Origin: an uncultured Oscillospiraceae bacterium
GTDB lineage: Bacteria > Bacillota > Clostridia > Oscillospirales > Oscillospiraceae
Direction: 5' to 3'
Assembly (NCBI GenBank): GCA_905234425.1
Contig: CAJOHR010000043.1
Location: forward strand, 1 to 32,741
DNA: 32,741 nt
Below, one piece after another: positions 1 to 9,290 of this stretch; within the stretch, counting starts at the first letter, position 1, and each line of letters begins with the position of its first letter. Below the pieces are notes generated by a model. That model saw only the letters and a list, made by a program, of their open reading frames with translations. It was not told where the DNA came from and did no database searches. A program made the position numbers and the translations under genes.

Positions 1-133
1 CGATATGGGTCACCTGGAAGAACTTCGTCAGACAGGTCATCAGCACGCCCACGAAGCCCAGCAGGATCAGGGCAGGCCAGCCCCAGACCGCGCCGTTGAC
101 GGCGTCGTTGACTCTGGTAATAATGTCGATCAC
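1..133 (-). CDS. Sodium:alanine symporter (AGCS family), N-terminal fragment
   Basis: The gene runs off the left edge, so only the first 44 residues are visible. They begin at a GTG (133-131) preceded by AGGAGT about 10 bases upstream. The peptide starts with an amphipathic stretch (IDIITRVNDAVNGAVWGWPA), then a hydrophobic helix (LILLGFVGVLMTCLT), then KFFQVTHI. This 'IN..VWG...L.LL.GTG...T....FFQ' pattern is typical of the N-terminus of AGCS-family symporters, which import alanine or glycine with sodium across the cytoplasmic membrane. The call rests on the N-terminus only. A good promoter lies at 208-236, so the gene is transcribed separately from the transporter ATPase upstream of it on the same strand. 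Confidence 0.65.
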   Translation of the reverse strand, partial: MIDIITRVNDAVNGAVWGWPALILLGFVGVLMTCLTKFFQVTHI

Positions 134-166
134 GAGATTCACACTCCTATACACTTTCCCGCAAAC

Positions 167-187
167 AAAAAGACGGCCCGGAGGCCG
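167..187 (-). terminator. Terminator-like hairpin in the symporter leader
   Basis: Reading the minus strand, CGGCC (187-183), a four-base loop and GGCCG (178-174) are followed by TC and five T (171-167). It lies between the predicted promoter and the start codon, so it could act as an attenuator. The stem is only 5 bp and may be chance. Confidence 0.35.
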
Positions 188-207
188 GAATGCGGCGATT
201 TGGATGG

Positions 208-236
208 ATTGTACCATGAACGCGGAAAAAATGCAA
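208..236 (-). promoter_or_regulatory. Sigma-A-type promoter of the AGCS symporter gene
   Basis: On the minus strand a -35 box TTGCAT (236-231) and a -10 box TACAAT (213-208) are separated by 17 bases. The predicted transcript start near 201 leaves a leader of about 70 bases before the GTG start at 133. Confidence 0.65.
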
Positions 237-377
237 GAAAAAATGCCGGGAAATCAAATTATCAGGGAATTTGACTGCGATTTCCCCATATTTTCCGCAA
301 AATGAAGATATTTTTTCACAAAACCCGTCCCCGGATGCATCCCTGGAGACAGTTTCCTGCATTTTGCAGTCTGTACA

Positions 378-417
378 ACAGGAAACCGGCTCCGGGGGCC
401 CGGAGCCGGTTTCCTGT
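378..417 (-). terminator. Long perfect hairpin after the transporter ATPase gene
   Basis: A 19-bp perfect inverted repeat (378-396 with 399-417) with a two-base centre starts 11 bases past the ATPase stop codon. The 3' side lacks a run of T, so it may be an RNA-stabilising or Rho-assisted end rather than a classical intrinsic terminator. It sits between two genes on the same strand and marks the end of the sugar-uptake region. Confidence 0.55.
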
Positions 418-428
418 ATGAGATGGAA

Positions 429-1604
<1,176 letters not shown>

Positions 1605-1639
1605 AGATATGGGCTCTGACGCGGCGAAAACGCCTGCGT

Positions 1640-1757
1640 CTCACGTCCCGACATCGGGACGCTTTGCGGCAGAACTCCACACTGCCGCACCGTGAGCCTG
1701 TCGGTTGTAGCTCGACCTCCTTGTTATGTATGTACCGCCGTTTTTTATGTGGAGCGG
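1640..1757 (-). other. Structured leader before the transporter ATPase gene
   Basis: Between DUF624 and the ATPase the minus strand can fold into several hairpins: CCGCCG/CGGCGG (1752-1757 with 1729-1734), TGCGGCAG/CTGCCGCA (1682-1689 with 1665-1672) and CGTCCCGA/TCGGGACG (1654-1661 with 1644-1651). A further closing pair, CTCACG (1640-1645) with CGTGAG (1691-1696), is possible as an alternative. A consensus AAGGAGG lies near 1717-1723 with no suitable start codon at normal spacing. I cannot assign it to a known riboswitch or RNA family. Confidence 0.4.
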
Positions 1758-1784
1758 CGGAACACCATTCTATTTATAGGTGCT

Positions 1785-2414
1785 CTATTGTTTGGGTAAT
1801 CTCCGGAAGGCCCGGAGGTAGAAGAAGCTGTTCACGTAGGCGATCACGCCGATGATGGCGAAGGCCCACAGGAACACGAAGCTGTTCACCGCGTTCGGGT
1901 TCATAAAGAAGGAGATGTAAACCGCGGCGGCCAGGACCAGCAGCCCCAGAATCGTAAAGGGCAGGGCTGCGGCGGCCAGAAGCCATGCGGTTTTCAAGGT
2001 CTTTCCCACGCCCAGACGGAACCGCGCCTGGAGAGGAAACACATACTGGCAGCCGGCCAGGAAGAGGAACAGGAGCACATAGAACGTCACCCGGTACATC
2101 CGGTAGAGGGAGCCGGAGAGGACGTTCACGGCCCAGGCGTAGACCGCGAGGAGAGCGATCACCGCCAGGAGGATCAGCCACTCCAGGGTGGCATCCTTGA
2201 AATTCTTCTTGAAGGCTTCCCAGTACTGTCTGACGATGAGCTGCTCCTCCATATCCTCGGTGATGCTCATGGCGCAGTCGAACAGCGCCGCGGCCGCCGC
2301 GCCCACGGTGAAGACCGGCAGGGAGCAGAGGCAGAACAGGATGTTGCAGAACACCAGATCCGCCAGCTTTCCCAGCCCCACCATGACGGGGCCCTCCGGG
2401 TCAAATAGCTTCAT
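1785..2414 (-). CDS. DUF624 (YesL-type) membrane protein
   Basis: This 209-residue protein has about five hydrophobic segments (roughly residues 17-42, 78-98, 105-128, 143-168 and 174-198). It opens with a MKLFDPEGPVMVGLGKLADL-type N-terminus followed by FCNILFCLCSLPVFTVGAA, which is typical of the DUF624/YesL family. Those proteins are small integral membrane proteins nearly always encoded beside MalF/MalG-type sugar permeases; their biochemical role is not established. Here the gene begins 9 bases after the MalG-type permease stop, so it is very likely co-transcribed with it. It could be an accessory subunit or chaperone of the importer, but this is a guess from position. Confidence 0.8.
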   Translation of the reverse strand: MKLFDPEGPVMVGLGKLADLVFCNILFCLCSLPVFTVGAAAAALFDCAMSITEDMEEQLIVRQYWEAFKKNFKDATLEWLILLAVIALLAVYAWAVNVLSGSLYRMYRVTFYVLLFLFLAGCQYVFPLQARFRLGVGKTLKTAWLLAAAALPFTILGLLVLAAAVYISFFMNPNAVNSFVFLWAFAIIGVIAYVNSFFYLRAFRRLPKQ

Positions 2415-2423
2415 GTGCCAGTC

Positions 2424-3290
2424 TTACTTGACGGCGCCTTCCACCATGCCGCTCATGATCTGCTTCTGGGCGATCAGGAAGATGATGATCATGGGGATCA
2501 TGGCAAGCAGCGCGGCGGTGAGGATCAGATCCCACTGCTTGACGTAGCTGCCCACAAAGGCCTGGACCGCCACGGGCAGGGTCTTGACCTTGCCGTTCTG
2601 GCCCAGCATCAGGGAGGGAAGCAGGTAGTCGTTCCAGATCCACATGCCGTTCAGGATGGTGACGGTCACGATGGAGGGACGAAGCAGGGGGAAGATGATC
2701 CGGAAGTAGATGCCCTCATAGGAGCAGCCGTCGATGGAGGCGGCCTCCTCCAGATCGTAGGGCACGGTCTTGACCATGCCGGTGAGGATGAACACAGTCA
2801 TGGCGCCGCCGAAGCCCAGATAGGCAAAGACGATGCCGGGGATGGACTGGAGCATGGAAAGCCCCACGAAATTGCCCACGTCACGGAAGGTGGAGATCAG
2901 GGGCAGCATGACCACCTGGAAGGGGATGATCATGGAGGCGATGAAGACCATGTAGATGGCGGTGGACCACTTCGTCTTGTTGCGGCAGATTACCCAGGCC
3001 GCCATGCCGCCGAAGACGGCCAGGAGCACCAGGGAGACGATGGTGATGATCAGCGAGGTCCCGAAGGCGGACCAGAAGCTGAAGTTGGAGTTGTTGATAA
3101 CGCTGGTCAGGTTGGTTTTCAGTTGACCGAAGGAGGCCTCGGACACGCCGATGGGGTTGGCCACGATGGCGGTGTTGACCTTGAAGACATTGACCACCAC
3201 CAGGAAGAAGGGCATGAGGGTGTAAATGGCGATGGCGATGGCCAGGATCATGACAATGATAAAGGGGCCGGTCCGCATTTTCGTTTTCAT
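2424..3290 (-). CDS. MalG-type carbohydrate ABC transporter permease
   Basis: This 288-residue integral membrane protein would form one half of the sugar channel. It has an N-terminal membrane helix (PFIIVMILAIAIAIYTLMPFFLVV), several further helices, and the EAA loop EEAASIDGCSYEGIYFRII about two thirds along, which docks to the ATPase. The C-terminus (QKQIMSGMVEGAVK) is typical of the MalG/UgpE group. Its ATG overlaps the stop of the MalF-type permease by one base (TAATG), so the two are translationally coupled and should be made in equal amounts. The substrate is inferred as an alpha-glucoside from the two adjacent GH13 enzymes. Confidence 0.92.
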   Translation of the reverse strand: MKTKMRTGPFIIVMILAIAIAIYTLMPFFLVVVNVFKVNTAIVANPIGVSEASFGQLKTNLTSVINNSNFSFWSAFGTSLIITIVSLVLLAVFGGMAAWVICRNKTKWSTAIYMVFIASMIIPFQVVMLPLISTFRDVGNFVGLSMLQSIPGIVFAYLGFGGAMTVFILTGMVKTVPYDLEEAASIDGCSYEGIYFRIIFPLLRPSIVTVTILNGMWIWNDYLLPSLMLGQNGKVKTLPVAVQAFVGSYVKQWDLILTAALLAMIPMIIIFLIAQKQIMSGMVEGAVK

Positions 3291-4345
3291 TACATCTCGA
3301 CCTCCTTTTTATTGGATATACGCACCTGGACCAGGGATACGATGGCCAGGATGATAAAGAAGAGCACGGCCTTGGCCTGACCCAGGGCATAGCTGTTCTT
3401 GGAAATGGCGGTGTTGTAGATGTTCAGGGCAAGCATCTGGGTGCCGTTTGTCAGATAGTTGCCCAGGAAGTTCTGCACGGAGCCCGTGCCGTTGGTCAAC
3501 GCCATGTTCACGTCGAACTGCTTGAAGGCGCTGGTCAGGGTCAGGAAGGTGCAGATGGTAATGGTGGAGGCGATCATGGGGATCTTGATCCGGAACAGGG
3601 TGGTCAGGGTGGAGGCGCCGTCGATGGCCGCGGCCTCCAGGACCTCGCCGGGCACGGTCACAAGACCGTTGACGTAGATCAGCATGATGTAGCCCGCGTA
3701 CTGCCAGATATAGACCACGATGATGGCCATAAAGGCGGTGTTGGTGTTGCTCAGGAGGGAAATGCCGCCGCCCATGAGCTGGATCAGCACGTTGTTGAAC
3801 ACGAACTGCCACACATAGCCCAGGACGATGCCGCCGATCAGGTTGGGCAGGAAATAGGCCGCCCGGAAGAAGCCGATGCCCTTGATGCGGCTGGTGCAGA
3901 GAAGCGCCAGGCAGAAGCCCACCACGTTCACCAGCACCATGTTGATCACTACGAAGAGGATGGTGATGAGCAGGGACCAGAGGAAGCTGGTCTCCTTGAA
4001 CATGGCGGCGTAGTTGGCAAAGCCCACGATCTCATTGAACTTGATGCCGTTCCAGTCGGTCATGGAGTAGAAGATACCCAGGAGCAGGGGGATGATCACC
4101 GTCACGGCAAAGGTGAAGAGGAGCGGGAACAGGAAGATGATGTTGACCATATCCTTGTGCCGCTTCTGGGTGGGGAAGAAATACAGGCCGGCCAGCAAGG
4201 CCACGATACCGACGATCAGCATGGCGCCCCGGAGGCCGAAGGAGCTTTTCATCACGTCCAGCGCCAGTGCGATCACGATCAGGGCAGCGCCGGCAATCAG
4301 CAGCACGATGGACAGGATTCTTTTTAACGGATTTGCAGAGGCCAT
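3290..4345 (-). CDS. MalF-type carbohydrate ABC transporter permease with extra N-terminal helices
   Basis: This 351-residue protein is the partner permease of the MalG-type subunit. The permease core begins near residue 65 (NIIFLFPLLFTFAVTVIIPLL) and holds the EAA loop EVLEAAAIDGASTLTTLFR and the C-terminal helix before VRISNKKEVEM. Ahead of the core are two additional hydrophobic segments (about residues 10-28 and 37-56), so the protein is some 50 residues longer than a usual UgpA/MsmF-type permease. The start ATG is preceded by AAAGGAG at a rather long spacing of about 12 bases. It follows the binding-protein gene after a hairpin-rich gap of 129 bases and is coupled to the next permease. 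Confidence 0.92.
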   Translation of the reverse strand: MASANPLKRILSIVLLIAGAALIVIALALDVMKSSFGLRGAMLIVGIVALLAGLYFFPTQKRHKDMVNIIFLFPLLFTFAVTVIIPLLLGIFYSMTDWNGIKFNEIVGFANYAAMFKETSFLWSLLITILFVVINMVLVNVVGFCLALLCTSRIKGIGFFRAAYFLPNLIGGIVLGYVWQFVFNNVLIQLMGGGISLLSNTNTAFMAIIVVYIWQYAGYIMLIYVNGLVTVPGEVLEAAAIDGASTLTTLFRIKIPMIASTITICTFLTLTSAFKQFDVNMALTNGTGSVQNFLGNYLTNGTQMLALNIYNTAISKNSYALGQAKAVLFFIILAIVSLVQVRISNKKEVEM

Positions 4346-4376
4346 ATACGAAACAAACTCCTTTCCTCAGTGGATG

Positions 4377-4460
4377 GGTATCCCAAAGGGATACCGAACG
4401 GCGGGCAGCCGGGGGATTTTACACGCGGCTGCCCGCCGGAAGACGCTTTCAGCAAGCGTC
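4377..4460 (-). terminator. Triple hairpin between binding-protein and permease genes
   Basis: Three inverted repeats follow one another: GACGCTT/AAGCGTC (4442-4448 with 4454-4460), a perfect 12-bp stem GGCGGGCAGCCG/CGGCTGCCCGCC (4400-4411 with 4426-4437), and GGTATCCC/GGGATACC (4377-4384 with 4388-4395). None is followed by a long T run on the minus strand, so partial termination or 3'-end protection of the binding-protein message is more likely than a full stop. This arrangement is known to keep binding protein in excess over permease. Confidence 0.6.
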
Positions 4461-4474
4461 AAAAGAAGGCTCTG

Positions 4475-5771
4475 TTATGAGGCATAGCAAGCCGCGCAGA
4501 CCTGCTCGCAGGTGGAGACAAACTGATCCACATCCAGCTTGCCCTGGGCGTAGTCGTTGAACACCTGGCCCAGATAGTTCTGTGCGAGGCCTTCCTTGGT
4601 GCTCTGCCAATGCCAGTTGGAGGTCTTGCCGGCTGCGATGTAGTCGGAGACAGTCTGGGCAAAGGGATCGGTGGCCACGTACTTGCTGGACTTGAAGGGG
4701 CTGATGAAGCCGGCCTCCATGACCAGAACCTCCTGGGCCTCGTCGGTGGTCAGCCACTGGAGGAACGCCTTGGCGGCGTCCACGTTGCCGTCCTTGTAAA
4801 CGGCCCACCAGGAGGGGGAGTTGGTCAGGATGGTGTCGATGCCATCCTCGAAGGCATAAGGCGCGAAACCGGCCTGGAAGCTGCCGGCGGCGGCATAGGC
4901 GTCGGCGTCGTCAGAGGTCATGGTGGCGCCGATCCAGTTGCCCTGGGTCACGAAGGCATACTTGCCGGAGGCGAAGTTCAGCACTTCCTGATCGTAGGTG
5001 CCGGAGATCATCATGTCCTTATCGGCATACTCCTGGAGCAGGCCGATGAACTCGGCGAACTTCTTGAAGCGCTCGGTGTCCAGCTTGCCGCCGTCAGAGA
5101 GCATGTCGATGTAGGTGGTGTCTTCCCGGGCCAGGCCCGCGTCAATGTACTGACCGAAGACGTGGTTGCCGGTGGACCAGTAGAGGTTCACGGGCTCGGT
5201 GTAGTAGCCGACCACAGCCGTCAGGCCCAGCTCGTCCTTCATGCCCGCGGGGCTGGTGAGCGCGGAGGCGTCGATGCCGGCCTTCTCCAGGATGTCCTTG
5301 TTGTAGGCAAGGCCGATGGCTTCCACGGTGTAGGGGAAGCCGATGACGGCGCCGCTGTCGTCCACATAGGCCGCGTCGGTGTCGGAGACCCAGGCCTCAC
5401 CCTTCATGTCGGCCAGCAGGCCTTCCCAGTTGCCGAAGTCGGTGGAGCCGCCGTTGACGAAGATGTCGGGCATGTTGCCGGCCTGATAGTAGCCCTTCAG
5501 GGTGCCCTGAATGTCGATGCCGCCGCCCATGGACTCGATCTCGACCTTCACGCCGGTCTTCTCTTCGTACATCTGGGCCAGCTTCTTGAGCATGGCGTCG
5601 ACTGAGCCGGATGGTCTGGCCGCCGGAAGCAGCGGCATCGCCGGTGCTGGCAGCCGCGGAGTCAGCGGCAGAGGCAGCGGGCTCGGCTGCGCTGGAAGCG
5701 CCGCCGCATGCGGTCAGCGCGAGGACCAGAGCGAGAGCCAGTGCCAGTGCGAGGAAACGTCTCTTTTTCAT
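4475..5771 (-). pseudogene. Sugar-binding lipoprotein of the ABC importer, reading frame disrupted
   Basis: The gene encodes the extracellular receptor of the importer. ATG 5771-5769 follows an AAAGGG site and opens a lipoprotein signal (MKKRRFLALALALALVLA, lipobox LTAC, Cys22) and an Ala/Ser linker that reads well to ASGGQTI near 5610. The binding domain (DAMLKKLAQMYEEKTGVKVEIES onward, ending CEQVCAACYAS) continues in another frame from about 5600 to the stop at 4475. The frames cannot be joined without an indel. The expected first beta strand, usually hydrophobic with a Trp, is missing at the junction, so more than one base may be lost. The rest has no other break. It is either a real mutation or an assembly error; the intact operon makes an error or a recent mutation likely. 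Type-1 carbohydrate-binding fold, MalE/UgpB-like. Confidence 0.8.
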
Positions 5772-5834
5772 TACTGTCAACCCTTTCTCTTTTTTGTTTG
5801 AAGGTTTTCGGGCTTTTCCCGAAACCACATGCAA

Positions 5835-5863
5835 ATTATACCACTGCGATGTAGAAAGCACAA
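5835..5863 (-). promoter_or_regulatory. Strong promoter of the sugar-binding-protein operon
   Basis: On the minus strand TTGTGC (5863-5858) and TATAAT (5840-5835) are 17 bases apart, with a TG dinucleotide one base before the -10 (extended -10). A small hairpin TTTCGGG/CCCGAAA (5806-5812 with 5818-5824) lies in the 5' leader. The promoter sits in the 120-base gap after the second GH13 gene, so importer genes can be expressed apart from the enzymes. Confidence 0.8.
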
Positions 5864-5891
5864 GCCTTATTTTATCCTTTTTTGTGCAATT

Positions 5892-7583
5892 TTACATACT
5901 AGCTGTTGCATTTATGCCCCAAACGCCTGCCTGCCAGGGCTCCAGATGCAGGATTTCCGTCAGAGCCGGGGGCGCGCCTGCCAAAAGGACCGGCGTCCAA
6001 TCCCCCTGAGGGACCTCCGGAGGAAGGGCATAATCCACGGCCTCCGGGGACAGGTTGCAGACCGTCAGAAGCGCGGCGTTTTTTCCGGGCCGGAGATAGG
6101 CGAAGATCCGGGCGTCCTCCGGGGAGAGCAGGGTAAAGCCGTTGTCCCGGATGGCCTCGGTCCACTGGCTGTTCCGGCGGAGACGGATCAGGGCCCGATA
6201 GTAGTTCAGCACGCTGTCCGGGTCGGATTCCTGGGCCGCGGCGTTGATGGTTTTGTAGTTGGGGTTCACCATGATCCAGGGGGTTCCCGTGGTGAAGCCC
6301 GCGTTCTCCGAGCCGTCCCACTGCATGGGTGTCCTGGCGTTGTCCCGGCTCTTCCGGGCGAAGGCGGCCAGAAGCTCGTCTCCCTCCCGAAGCCCCGCGG
6401 CCGTGAGCTCATAGTAGGCGTTCACCGTCTCCAGGTCCCGGTAGGCCTCGATGGAGGGGAAGGGGCAGTTGGTCATGCCCAGCTCCTCCCCCTGATAGAC
6501 GTAGGGGGTGCCCTGCATCATGTGGATCATGGTGGCGATGCACTTGGCCGAGGCCGGGGAATTGTCCCCCAGCCGGGAGACCACCCGGGGCTGATCGTGG
6601 TTGCAGAAAAAGAGGCTGTTCCAGGCCCGGCCCTCCAGCTCCTTCTGCCATTTGTTGAGGTTCTCCTTCAGGGCGGGCAGGGCGATCTTATTCGTGCACC
6701 ACTTGTCCGCAAGGCCTCCGTCCAGGCCCACGTGCTCGAACTGGAACACCATGCTCAGCTCCGTGCCCTGATCGTTGGCGTAGCGCCTGGCCTCGTCGAT
6801 GGTGACGCCCGCCGTCTCGCCCACGGTGATCAGGTCGTACTTCGACAGGACCCGCCGGTTCATCTCCTGGAGATACTCGTGGACATGGGGGCCGTTGCAG
6901 GTGCCCGTCATGGCGTCCCCATAAAGCTGACCGGGATTCATGGGCACGTCGGGAAGGCCGTCGGGCTTGGAGATCATGGAGATCACGTCCATGCGGAAGC
7001 CGTCGATGCCCTTTTCGCACCACCAGGTCATCATGTCGAACACCGCGTCCCGGACCGCCGGGTTGTCCCAGTTCAGATCGGGCTGTTTCTTGGAGAAGCA
7101 GTGGAGATAGTACATGCCCGTTTGCCCGTCCAGCTCCCAGGCAGGACCGGAAAAGGCGCTGCCCCAGTTGTTGGGGAAGCCGCCGTTTTTGGGCTCCCGC
7201 CAGATATACCAGTCCCGCTTCGGATTGTCTTTGGAGGACCGGCTCTCCACAAACCAGGCGTGCTCGTCGGAGGTGTGGTTCACCACCAGATCCATGACGA
7301 TCTTCAGGCCCCGCTCATGGGCGCCGGCCAAAAGGGCGTCGAAGTCTGCCATGGTGCCGAATTCCGCCATAATGGCCTGATAGTCGGAGATGTCGTAGCC
7401 GTTGTCGTCGTTGGGGGACTGATAGACGGGGCTGAGCCAGATCACATCCACCCCCAGGTCCCGGACATAGTCCAGCTTGCTGAGAATGCCGGGGAGATCC
7501 CCGACGCCGTCGCCGTTGGAGTCGCAAAAGGAGCGGGGATAGATCTGATAGACCACGCTCTCCTTCCACCATGCACGCTTCAT
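5892..7583 (-). CDS. GH13 alpha-glucosidase, oligo-1,6-glucosidase type
   Basis: This 563-residue enzyme lacks a signal peptide and would hydrolyse imported alpha-glucosides to glucose in the cytoplasm. It starts WWKESVVYQIYPRSFCDSNGDGVGDL, the standard opening of oligo-1,6-glucosidases, with the calcium-type loop DSNGDGVGD (21-29). GH13 regions are visible: DLVVNHT (98-104), GFRMDVIS with nucleophile Asp199, TVGE with acid/base Glu256, and NHDQ with Asp330. Val200 directly after the nucleophile is the residue linked to alpha-1,6 specificity in oligo-1,6-glucosidases and isomaltases (established), so isomaltose or panose are likely substrates (inference). It begins 3 bases after the neighbouring GH13 gene stop, with the Shine-Dalgarno GGAGGGG inside the end of that gene. 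A trehalulose-type or sucrose-active relative cannot be excluded. Confidence 0.92.
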   Translation of the reverse strand: MKRAWWKESVVYQIYPRSFCDSNGDGVGDLPGILSKLDYVRDLGVDVIWLSPVYQSPNDDNGYDISDYQAIMAEFGTMADFDALLAGAHERGLKIVMDLVVNHTSDEHAWFVESRSSKDNPKRDWYIWREPKNGGFPNNWGSAFSGPAWELDGQTGMYYLHCFSKKQPDLNWDNPAVRDAVFDMMTWWCEKGIDGFRMDVISMISKPDGLPDVPMNPGQLYGDAMTGTCNGPHVHEYLQEMNRRVLSKYDLITVGETAGVTIDEARRYANDQGTELSMVFQFEHVGLDGGLADKWCTNKIALPALKENLNKWQKELEGRAWNSLFFCNHDQPRVVSRLGDNSPASAKCIATMIHMMQGTPYVYQGEELGMTNCPFPSIEAYRDLETVNAYYELTAAGLREGDELLAAFARKSRDNARTPMQWDGSENAGFTTGTPWIMVNPNYKTINAAAQESDPDSVLNYYRALIRLRRNSQWTEAIRDNGFTLLSPEDARIFAYLRPGKNAALLTVCNLSPEAVDYALPPEVPQGDWTPVLLAGAPPALTEILHLEPWQAGVWGINATASM

Positions 7584-7586
7584 TGT

Positions 7587-9266
7587 TTACCCCTCCATTT
7601 CCAGCACAAGGAACTGCCAGGGTGCCAGGGCGGCCCTGTTTCCCTCCGCGCTGTATTCCTTCAGATTGTTGATGAGAACGGTTTTCACGTCCCCCGGCAG
7701 GGGAACGGTCAGGACCTCGTCCCGGAAGTTTCCCAGCACCAGCAGGGTTTTTTCGTCGCTTCTCCGGAAGTATGCCATGAGGCTGCGGATCTCCTGCATA
7801 TAGGGCTCGGTCGCGCCGTAGACCACGGTCTCGGCGTAGTCCGGGTGATTCCGGAGCCGGATCAGGGCCCGGTAGAAGCTGTAGATGGAATCGGGCCGGT
7901 TCCGCTGCTCCGCCAGATTGATCGCCTTATAATTGGGGTTCACGGGCAGCCAGGGCGTCCCGGCGGTGAAGCCCGCGTTCTCCGAATCATCCCACTGGAA
8001 GGGCGTCCGGGCGTTGTCCCGGGAAAACCGGTTCACGGCAGCCAGGGCCTCGTCGGGGGTCAGGCCCGCCTCCAGGGCCACCTGATACTGGTCCAGGCTG
8101 GAGATGTCGTCCACCTGGGAGATATCCGTCCGGACCACGTTCTCCATGCCGATCTCCTGGCCCTGGTAGAGGAAGGGCAGGCCCCGGAGCATAAAGCTGA
8201 CGCCGCCCAGGAGCTTTTTCCCCGCCTCGCTCCGTCCTTCGGGAGGCAGGTAGTAGCTGACGCCCCGGGGCTCGTCGTGGTTTTCGATAATGTTGGACAG
8301 GAATCCAACCTCCGCCACCCTGGCCTGGGCGCCCAGCACCGCGTTTTTATACTGCTCCGGGGTCACGGGGGCCTGATCGTACCAGCCGTTGCCGGTCCGG
8401 TTCAGCAGATGGGCGGAGAAATCGAACATGCTGGAGAAGCAGCCGTTGTCCCCGATGAAATCGGGCAGCTCCTCGGGCTTCTCGTTGAACACCTCGCCCA
8501 CGGTGAAGGCGTCGTGGGGCCGGAAGGTGTTGTCCGCCAGCTCCTTCAGCAGGTCGCCTACGCCCTTGGCCTCCTCCAGCATCCGGTCCACGGAGCAGAG
8601 CCCGTCGGCCCGATCCGCCGGGAAGTCCCGGAAGGGCAGGAGCTTCTTGATGTTGATGATGGCGTCGATGCGGAAGCCCGCCAGGCCCTTTTCCAGCCAC
8701 CAGTTGATCATCCTGTAGAGCTCCCGGCGCAGCATGGGATTCTCCCAGTTCAGGTCCGGCTGCTTTTTGTGGAACACGTGGAGATAGATCTTGTCCGTGT
8801 GGCCCGGCAGCAGATCCCAGCAGGGGCCGCCGAAGTAGCTCCGCCAGTTGCAGGGCAGGGGCTCTCCCTCGTGCCAGTCCCGGATATAGAAGAACCTTCC
8901 GTAGGGGCCGTCCGGGTCGGCACAGGCCGCCTTGAACCATTCATGCTCGTCGGAGCAATGGTTGATGACCAGATCCATGACGATGTACATGTCCCGCTTT
9001 TTTGCCTCGGCAATGAGCCGGTCCAGGTCCTCCATGGTGCCGAACCTGGGGTCGATGCCGTAGTAGTCGGAAATGTCGTAGCCCTGATCCGCCAGGGGGG
9101 AGCAGTAGATGGGAGACAGCCAGATAATGTCCACGCCCAGCTCCTTGAGGTAATCCAGCCTGGACAGCACACCGGGCAGATCCCCGATGCCGTCGCCGTT
9201 TGTGTCGCAGAAGCTCTTGGGATAGATCTGATAGGCCGTCTTTCCGTGCCACCATTTGCGTTCCAC
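7587..9266 (-). CDS. GH13 alpha-glucosidase, second paralogue
   Basis: This 559-residue cytoplasmic enzyme is a diverged paralogue of its downstream neighbour. It has the calcium-type loop DTNGDGIGD (21-29), region I DLVINHC (98-104), nucleophile Asp201 in GFRIDAII, acid/base Glu258 in TVGE and transition-state stabiliser Asp331 in NHDEP. Ala202 replaces the Val that follows the nucleophile in alpha-1,6 enzymes, which suggests alpha-1,4 or broader specificity. Region I has Cys104 where Thr is usual. The start is GTG with a perfect AAGGAGGA six bases upstream. It lies 24 bases after the phosphatase gene and 3 bases before the other GH13 gene, so the three are probably one transcript. Together the two enzymes could degrade mixed-linkage malto/isomalto-oligosaccharides. 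Confidence 0.9.
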   Translation of the reverse strand: MERKWWHGKTAYQIYPKSFCDTNGDGIGDLPGVLSRLDYLKELGVDIIWLSPIYCSPLADQGYDISDYYGIDPRFGTMEDLDRLIAEAKKRDMYIVMDLVINHCSDEHEWFKAACADPDGPYGRFFYIRDWHEGEPLPCNWRSYFGGPCWDLLPGHTDKIYLHVFHKKQPDLNWENPMLRRELYRMINWWLEKGLAGFRIDAIINIKKLLPFRDFPADRADGLCSVDRMLEEAKGVGDLLKELADNTFRPHDAFTVGEVFNEKPEELPDFIGDNGCFSSMFDFSAHLLNRTGNGWYDQAPVTPEQYKNAVLGAQARVAEVGFLSNIIENHDEPRGVSYYLPPEGRSEAGKKLLGGVSFMLRGLPFLYQGQEIGMENVVRTDISQVDDISSLDQYQVALEAGLTPDEALAAVNRFSRDNARTPFQWDDSENAGFTAGTPWLPVNPNYKAINLAEQRNRPDSIYSFYRALIRLRNHPDYAETVVYGATEPYMQEIRSLMAYFRRSDEKTLLVLGNFRDEVLTVPLPGDVKTVLINNLKEYSAEGNRAALAPWQFLVLEMEG

Positions 9267-9290
9267 AGTCGTTCCTCCTTTATTGTACTG

